Positions 5,340-9,789 of a DNA stretch of 9,789 nt are shown here, piece after piece. Both the position numbers and the translations under genes were made by a program. Position 1 is the stretch's first letter, and each line of letters starts with the position of its first letter. Origin of the DNA: Fidelibacterota bacterium UBA7303 (GTDB lineage: Bacteria; Fidelibacterota; Marinisomatia; Marinisomatales; UBA1611). The notes under the pieces were generated by a model. That model was given only the letters and a program-made list of their open reading frames with translations, searched no databases and was not told the DNA's origin. The stretch covers positions 1 to 9,789 of the forward strand of contig DKQR01000046.1 of NCBI GenBank assembly GCA_002471805.1. The letters run 5' to 3'.

Positions 5340-6215
5340 TTAATTGGGAAATAACAGAGGAGTGTTTTTTTTGTAGATCTGGTAGTCCTTTTGTTTACCC
5401 CAATTCTTTTCTGCCTGTGCTTCCAGGATCGGAATACCACTTACTTTTGTGAGCAACAGGTAAACAAACAGTGGAGATAAAAGACTTACATATTGCCAGC
5501 TCCATAGCACCGGCAAAGCCATGATGGCAATTCCAAGCCATAAAATTATCTCGCCCAGATAATTGGGATGCCTGGAAAGGGCCCACAGGCCGGATTGAAT
5601 GAAGTTACCCTTATTCTTTTTTTCTGCCCTGAATCTGCTTTTTTGCAGATCCGCCATGACCTCAATTATAAAACCACAGATCCACAATACAAGACCAAGA
5701 TAGAATGTTACATCCACCTCCGATATCTTCGTGGATGTAACAGCGGTAAGTGCTGCCAGACAGGTAATAAAGACCCATAAGCCCTGCAGGGTCCAGGTCC
5801 GGAGAAACAGTGGGAATGATTTTTTCAATTTCCGGAAACGTTTGTCCTCACCGGCACGATGAATACGCATAAATAAAAATCCACCGAGACGCATGGCCCA
5901 TGCAAAGACCAGTACCACCAACATTATTGACCTTGTATCGGTACTGCCAGAAAACTGGTGGCTTTTATAATAGAAGGCAATGCTGGTAATCGCTAGAACA
6001 GTAATACTGCCGGTTAAATCAAAAAAATGTTCTGTTTCCCAAATAAAAGATGGTATGAAAATTAACCATTGCAATAGGAAACCTATACCCAGGCAGATGA
6101 ATAAAACCGGAAAACCTCCGCTTTGCAAGCCTCCCTGGGAACAGGCCAAAGCTGCCAAACTGGCAATACAGACTGCTATAATACTGGTAACATAGGCTGA
6201 GAACCCTGGATTCAT
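5340..6215 (-). CDS. DUF1295 (steroid 5-alpha-reductase-like) membrane protein (291 aa)
   Basis: This is a multi-span membrane protein of the DUF1295 family, related to steroid 5-alpha-reductases and isoprenylcysteine methyltransferases. Family signatures in order: FFDLTGS (64-70), WAMRLGGFLFMRIHRAGEDK then RF (106-127), TWTLQGLWV (140-148), EVMADLQKSRF (185-195), GLWALSRHPNYLGEIILW (209-226) and SGIPILE (259-265), ending YKKNTPLLFP. The SRHPNYLGE motif is typical of the cofactor-binding C-terminal part. Length matches complete members. The reaction in bacteria is mostly unassigned; reduction of a polyprenyl, sterol-like or fatty substrate is the usual guess. The ATG overlaps the TGA of the upstream lipoprotein gene (ATGA), so translation is coupled. 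An 80-bp gap follows before the BamE-like gene. Confidence 0.9.
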   Translation of the reverse strand: MNPGFSAYVTSIIAVCIASLAALACSQGGLQSGGFPVLFICLGIGFLLQWLIFIPSFIWETEHFFDLTGSITVLAITSIAFYYKSHQFSGSTDTRSIMLVVLVFAWAMRLGGFLFMRIHRAGEDKRFRKLKKSFPLFLRTWTLQGLWVFITCLAALTAVTSTKISEVDVTFYLGLVLWICGFIIEVMADLQKSRFRAEKKNKGNFIQSGLWALSRHPNYLGEIILWLGIAIMALPVLWSWQYVSLLSPLFVYLLLTKVSGIPILEAQAEKNWGKQKDYQIYKKNTPLLFPN

Positions 6216-6448
6216 TTTTCACCCAAGACTTTAGAAAGGTCGATATCCAGCCTGGGGTCCACCAATCTTGCCTCCAGCGAATCATATTCGACCTGGGTAA
6301 TTGCTTTGGTATAAAGAGCCTGCTTTAAATAAAGCATTTTCTGGCTGTTTTCGATCTTTTTCTGATGCTCTAACTCTGCGGAAGTTCTATTAGAACCCGC
6401 GCAGGAAAAAATAAAGAGTATAGTTACTGCAGAAAAATACTTGTGCAT
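6212..6448 (-). CDS. Small SHOCT-like lipoprotein (78 aa)
   Basis: MHKYFSAVTILFIFSC is a lipoprotein signal; Cys16 follows I-F-S, a slightly weak lipobox. After a charged stretch, LYLKQALYTKAITQVEYDSL (39-58) has the look of a SHOCT motif, the short C-terminal helical domain with pattern L..L...G.IT..EY...K..L, though the usual Gly is Ala here. The tail DPRLDIDLSKVLGEK is polar. Its stop overlaps the DUF1295 start by four bases, so the two are translated together and may work together at the inner membrane. The ribosome binding site is poor (AAAAAAGAAAAC). No function can be assigned. Confidence 0.7.
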   Translation of the reverse strand: MHKYFSAVTILFIFSCAGSNRTSAELEHQKKIENSQKMLYLKQALYTKAITQVEYDSLEARLVDPRLDIDLSKVLGEK

Positions 6449-6504
6449 GATGTTTTCTTTTTTCTGAAAGTGATAAAGTGCTGAAGTTAAGGAGAATGAT
6501 TCAT

Positions 6505-7392
6505 TTATGCGGAACTAACAAGCAGAGCGCCACAGACGGCTAACCCCACTGCCAGCCATTTCCTGGGTGTCATGGGTTCCTTTAAAAACACTGCTGCCAT
6601 CAGAATGATCAGGATAGTAGACAGTTGATTATAGATAGCGGCACGTCCGGCCAGGGTATATTTGTATCCCGACAGCCAGAGAATTACCGATAAATATGTT
6701 CCCAATAATGCTCCTGTAACCAAATAGGGATTCCTAAGTCCCGTCTTCATCGTATCTGTCAGGGCATTTCGTCCCTTTGAAATCCATAGAAACAATGATG
6801 ATAAAATGAATCCTGTACTGAACCGGACCAGGGCAACAAAAATGATGGAGTAAGATTCCATGATCGGCCTGACCAGCAACACGGAGTAAGCCGTCAAGGC
6901 CGCTGCCCCTACACCGTAAACCACACCTTTAAGAATATCTTTATTATCAGATTGTGCCGGGATTTTGAGACTACCAACGGTAATTCCAGCTATGACCAGC
7001 ACAGCGCCGGCATAAGACTGAGTTGTGATAGTTTCTTTAAACATCAGGAAAGCAAATAAGAATACAGCGGGAGAATAACTGGTGCTAACAATGGCGTTCA
7101 GCCCGGCACCCAACCGGCGCAGGGAGGCCAAAAACAGCAGATCCCCAAGAGCCACACCCAGAACCCCGCTAAAAACCAGGATACCCAGATCAATACTTGA
7201 TAACTTTGGGAATCCCTCTCCCAGGAGAAGCAGCGTCAACACAAAACCTGTCATTCCAATAAAATTTTTCAGGAGGTTCATTTGCAGACTGCCCAGCCTG
7301 CGGCTGGATAAATCAAAAAGGATCACAGCAGATGACCAGCACAGAGCGGTCAGGAGCGCATAAATGTCACCGGTATTTAAATAAAACCCCAT
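6505..7392 (-). CDS. EamA/DMT-family transporter (295 aa)
   Basis: This is a ten-helix inner-membrane transporter built of two EamA repeats (about 8-141 and 153-293). Each ends with the family's hallmark, a hydrophobic run followed by K-E and a Gly-rich helix: FLFAFLMFKETITTQSYAGA (111-130) and MAAVFLKEPMTPRKWLAVGL (265-284). Members export amino acids, metabolites or drugs; the substrate cannot be read from sequence. There is no Shine-Dalgarno sequence before the ATG, and a -10-like TACAAT ends seven bases before it, so the message may be leaderless. It is the first gene of the minus-strand unit, 56 bases before the small lipoprotein gene, and is divergent from the malic enzyme gene with 213 bases between them. 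Confidence 0.9.
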   Translation of the reverse strand: MGFYLNTGDIYALLTALCWSSAVILFDLSSRRLGSLQMNLLKNFIGMTGFVLTLLLLGEGFPKLSSIDLGILVFSGVLGVALGDLLFLASLRRLGAGLNAIVSTSYSPAVFLFAFLMFKETITTQSYAGAVLVIAGITVGSLKIPAQSDNKDILKGVVYGVGAAALTAYSVLLVRPIMESYSIIFVALVRFSTGFILSSLFLWISKGRNALTDTMKTGLRNPYLVTGALLGTYLSVILWLSGYKYTLAGRAAIYNQLSTILIILMAAVFLKEPMTPRKWLAVGLAVCGALLVSSA

Positions 7393-7399
7393 CTATAGA

Positions 7400-7430
7400 A
7401 TTGTAGCAGGACAATAAAATATATTTGTCC
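7400..7430 (-). promoter_or_regulatory. Candidate promoter and operator of the EamA transporter gene
   Basis: On the minus strand TACAAT (7400-7405) fits a -10 element. Its last base lies seven bases from the A of the ATG at 7392, so the start of transcription would be at or next to the start codon. Upstream, GGACAA and TTGTCC form an inverted repeat with ten bases between (7409-7430). TGGACA within it resembles a -35 hexamer, but the spacing to the -10 is about 20, longer than usual. A repressor on the repeat would cover the promoter. Inference only. Confidence 0.3.
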
Positions 7431-7433
7431 ATG

Positions 7434-7449
7434 ATTCTCCCATGAGAAT
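7434..7449. repeat. ATTCTC-CCAT-GAGAAT inverted repeat in the divergent region
   Basis: Perfect six-base arms with a four-base loop lie just upstream of the candidate EamA promoter and about 160 bases before the malic enzyme start. This could be a regulator site shared by the divergent genes. It is short, so confidence is low. Confidence 0.25.
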
Positions 7450-7605
7450 TGCACACTTTGAATCTAACTCTACCAGAATAAATTAAAAATCCTGATATAA
7501 GGATGGTGTATGGTTCTGATTTGGACCACTGAAATGATCCCAGCTTCGTATCGGTCTTTAATCCAGCGGATGAAAGCATGTAAATTTCCACGCCCATATT
7601 AGAGA

Positions 7606-9264
7606 ATGATGGCGGATTATAAACGATTGATCAATGCATTGCCCCATGGTTCACAAATCCTGCATGAACCCCTGCTGAATAAAGGAACGAGTTTTTCGGA
7701 TGCAGAAAGGGATCAGCTGGGACTTCGCGGACTCTTACCCCCAAGGATTCTATCCTTAGAAACTCAAAAAGAAAAAATTCTGGAAAATTTCTTTGCCATG
7801 GAAAATGACCTGGAAAAATACATTTTCATGATTGCTCTCCAGGATAGGAATGAAACTTTATTTTATCATACGGTCATTGATGAAATTGAGGCCATGATGC
7901 CCATCATTTATACACCAACAGTGGGGCAGGCCTGTCAGGAGTATGACCATATTTTCCGCCGCCCCCGGGGCCTGTATATTTCAATCCAGGACCGGAATAA
8001 TATAAAAACCATCCTTGGAAACTGGCCCAATTCCACAGTAGAAGTTATTGTGGTTACAGACGGGGAACGAATACTGGGGCTGGGAGATCTGGGTGCCAAC
8101 GGTATGGGCATACCCGTTGGGAAATTATCCCTATATACATCTTGTGCCGGTATTGACCCCTCCCGCTGCCTACCCATCACCCTGGATGTAGGTACAAATA
8201 ATACAACCCTTTTAAAGAACCCGCTTTATCTTGGACTGCAACAAGAACGTCTTCGCGGTAATGAATATGATTCTTTTGTGGATGAATTTATGGCTGCCGT
8301 TGCGGAAGTATTTCCTGAGGCAGTGATTCAATTTGAAGATTTCGCAAATGCTAATGCTGCCCGCCTGCTGCAAAAATACCGGGATTCATACCGAACATTT
8401 AATGATGATATCCAAGGCACCGCTGCCGTAGCCCTGGCGGGCCTTATGACCAGTATGAAAGTAACATCTCAAGCTCTGGAAAACCAGACCCTGGTCTTTT
8501 ACGGGGCCGGGACAGCCGGGATTGGAATCGGCAAGCTGTTTGTCCAAGCGTTAATAGAAAAAGGAATTCCGGAATATAAAGCCCGCAGCCAATGCTGGTT
8601 TGTAGACAGCGGTGGGCTGGTGGTAAAAAGCCGTGAAGGCTTGTCGGCCGATAAAATGGAATTTGCCCATGACCATCATCACCTGAAAGAACTGCTGGAA
8701 ATCGTACAGGCGGTTCGACCCACTATTTTGATCGGCATTTCCGGTCAGGGAAATTCTTTCACCCAGCCCGTCATCGAGGCTCTTGCGGGGTTCAATGACC
8801 AGCCTATTATTTTTGCTTTATCCAACCCTACATCTAAATCAGAATGCACGGCGGAGAAAGCGTATCATTGGACAGGCGGTCGAGCCATATTTGCCAGCGG
8901 AAGCCCTTTCGAACCTGTACAGATCAACGACCTTTCTTTCATTCCCAGCCAGGGCAATAATGTTTATGTTTTCCCTGGGGTAGGTTTGGGTGTTATTATT
9001 TCCGGAGCCCCCCGTATACCGGATTCTCTATTTCTAACTGCTGCAAAAACACTGTCCAAACTTACTTCCTCTGAAGATCTATCCAGGGGACGGCTGTATC
9101 CGCCGCTGCATCATATCCGTGAGGTTTCCAAGGAAATTGCTGTGGCCGTCGCCAGGAAGGCTGTTCAGGATGGAATGGCTGCTGTCAGCCTTCCGGCTGA
9201 CCTTGATCATTATGTGGCCAGCAGGATGTATGATCCTGTATACTCCGATTACACTGCAGTGTAA
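7606..9264 (+). CDS. maeA: Malic enzyme, large form (552 aa)
   Basis: Oxidative decarboxylation of malate to pyruvate and CO2 with reduction of NAD(P), in the cytoplasm. It links the TCA cycle to pyruvate and reducing power. All family motifs are present: YTPTVG with catalytic Tyr102, GDLGANGMGIPVGKLSLY with catalytic Lys173, metal ligands in FEDFANANA (Glu244, Asp245) and FNDDIQGTA (Asp268), the dinucleotide motif GAGTAGIGIG (300-309), ALSNPTSKSECT (404-415) and NNVYVFPGVGLG (451-462). Length matches the SfcA/MaeA long form, not the MaeB fusion. The first of two adjacent ATGs is used and the ribosome binding site (AGAGA) is weak. After the second beta strand the sequence reads VDSGGLVVKSR, closer to NADP-type animal enzymes than to the VDK-type NAD ones, so the symbol indicates the family, not a proven cofactor. 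Confidence 0.95.
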   Translation: MMADYKRLINALPHGSQILHEPLLNKGTSFSDAERDQLGLRGLLPPRILSLETQKEKILENFFAMENDLEKYIFMIALQDRNETLFYHTVIDEIEAMMPIIYTPTVGQACQEYDHIFRRPRGLYISIQDRNNIKTILGNWPNSTVEVIVVTDGERILGLGDLGANGMGIPVGKLSLYTSCAGIDPSRCLPITLDVGTNNTTLLKNPLYLGLQQERLRGNEYDSFVDEFMAAVAEVFPEAVIQFEDFANANAARLLQKYRDSYRTFNDDIQGTAAVALAGLMTSMKVTSQALENQTLVFYGAGTAGIGIGKLFVQALIEKGIPEYKARSQCWFVDSGGLVVKSREGLSADKMEFAHDHHHLKELLEIVQAVRPTILIGISGQGNSFTQPVIEALAGFNDQPIIFALSNPTSKSECTAEKAYHWTGGRAIFASGSPFEPVQINDLSFIPSQGNNVYVFPGVGLGVIISGAPRIPDSLFLTAAKTLSKLTSSEDLSRGRLYPPLHHIREVSKEIAVAVARKAVQDGMAAVSLPADLDHYVASRMYDPVYSDYTAV

Positions 9265-9275
9265 TTCCTGTATTC

Positions 9276-9311
9276 TTTATTGCATATCTCAATGAAAGAG
9301 CCTGCAATAAA
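9276..9311. repeat. 9-bp inverted repeat between convergent genes
   Basis: TTTATTGCA (9276-9284) and TGCAATAAA (9303-9311) are perfect inverted copies with an 18-base loop. They span the end of the exonuclease gene and the gap after the malic enzyme stop. It could help end transcription from either side, but it lacks a GC-rich stem and a T-tract, so I do not call it a terminator. Confidence 0.3.
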
Positions 9312-9789
9312 TCTCCCGGCTGACCCAGGCATCCGTAGCTGCATACCTGATCTGTTTAGCGGTGAGCTTGTTCGCATCCCAGTTGGTTGTTCTACTGCCT
9401 TTGGAGATTCTGAAATGCAACAGCAGGGCTGCCAGCCCCCTTAAGCCATGATGATTCAATCCCTTTTTCCGGGCTACCTCACCCAGATCAACGAAACTAC
9501 CGGGAGTGAAGTCAGATATTTTCTGCATATCTTTTATGTCCCGGTCAATGGCAACACCTGTTTTTACAATAGTATGGTTTGCCAGTAAAGATTTCAATGA
9601 CCATGGTAAGCCACACTTGTTGATCCGGAATAGATAGACAATATCAAGCCCGGCAAGCTGCAGCAGAGATGGTAAAAAAAATTGCCCTTTCTTGAATGCT
9701 GGCCGTGTTTCTGTGTCAAACCCCAGAATAGATTCATTTTGCAGTCTGGCGCAGGCTTTGTTTACATCCTTTTTGGACTCCAATACATG
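9289..9789 (-). CDS. RNase D-like 3'-5' exonuclease domain protein, N-terminus beyond the right edge
   Basis: This is a DnaQ-superfamily DEDDy exonuclease domain. Counting from the TTG at 9781-9783, motif I is GFDTET (Asp23, Glu25), motif II is TGVAIDRDIKDM (probably Asp82) and motif III is YAATDAWVSREIY (Tyr147, Asp151). All the catalytic acids and the tyrosine are therefore present. DTETRP followed by FKKGQ is typical of a short single-domain subfamily that lacks the HRDC domains of RNase D. Residues 110-135 (LNHHGLRGLAALLL and on) match the helix before motif III. The frame is open through the right edge and no ATG is seen, so the true start probably lies a little beyond it; the TTG is possible. 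It acts on RNA or DNA 3' ends; the substrate is unknown. It is convergent with the malic enzyme, with 24 bases between stops. Confidence 0.88.
   Translation of the reverse strand, partial: HVLESKKDVNKACARLQNESILGFDTETRPAFKKGQFFLPSLLQLAGLDIVYLFRINKCGLPWSLKSLLANHTIVKTGVAIDRDIKDMQKISDFTPGSFVDLGEVARKKGLNHHGLRGLAALLLHFRISKGSRTTNWDANKLTAKQIRYAATDAWVSREIYCRLFH

Noticed and set aside
7489..7504. ATCCT/AGGAT hairpin in the divergent intergenic region
   Set aside because: Only five-base arms; expected by chance.
7367..7597. Minus-strand open frame of 76 codons upstream of the EamA gene
   Set aside because: It overlaps the EamA start, has no ribosome binding site or recognisable features, and covers the likely promoter region of two divergent genes.
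1..9789. Mobile element, CRISPR array, tRNA/rRNA, toxin-antitoxin or defence system
   Set aside because: I looked on both strands and found no transposase or integrase motifs, no spaced direct repeats, no RNA gene signatures, and no gene pair with the marks of a toxin-antitoxin or defence module.

Overview
The window looks like ordinary chromosome from a Gram-negative bacterium. It encodes two lipoproteins with recognisable lipoboxes, plus a possible third, and one of them carries a BamE/SmpA-type outer-membrane domain. Several genes have AGGAG-type ribosome binding sites. Base composition is moderate and fairly even, and I see no transposase, integrase, tRNA, rRNA, CRISPR array or phage gene. 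The mix of genes (AGMO-like desaturase, DUF1295 reductase-like protein, GTGxxG repeat protein) reminds me of environmental FCB-group bacteria such as Marinimicrobia. That placement is a guess from memory, not something the sequence proves.

Layout: all recognised genes are on the minus strand except one. From the left edge there is (1) an unrecognised frame running off the window (1-228); (2) a small possible lipoprotein (229-792); (3) a two-gene unit of an unlisted 40-residue membrane microprotein (1445-1567) and a secreted or anchored protein built of six 23-residue repeats (888-1430); (4) a 341-bp gene-free stretch (1568-1908) crowded with perfect inverted repeats, one of which matches the FNR/CRP-family consensus TTGAT-N4-ATCAA; (5) an alkylglycerol monooxygenase-like fatty acid hydroxylase (1909-3186) with a six-helix DUF998-type membrane protein just upstream of it (3215-3937); (6) an intrinsic terminator (3991-4031).

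Upstream of that terminator lies a probable transcription unit, read right to left: an EamA/DMT exporter (6505-7392), a tiny SHOCT-like lipoprotein (6212-6448), a DUF1295 steroid-reductase-like membrane enzyme (5340-6215, ATGA overlap), a BamE-like lipoprotein (4828-5259) and its near-overlapping partner, an envelope protein with an acidic linker (4047-4823). The 80-bp gap before the BamE-like gene could hold a second promoter. Only the malic enzyme (7606-9264) is on the plus strand. It is divergent from the exporter and convergent with an RNase D-like 3'-5' exonuclease (9289-9789) that runs to the right edge.

Functional reading: much of the window concerns the envelope and membrane lipids. 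Two integral-membrane, lipid-modifying enzyme families (AGMO-like and DUF1295) lie within 4.5 kb of each other, with three or four small envelope proteins of unknown role. The malic enzyme and the exonuclease are housekeeping types. I see no clear defence, mobile or biosynthetic system. The most unusual items are the palindrome-rich regulatory stretch, the 23-residue repeat protein and its microprotein neighbour.
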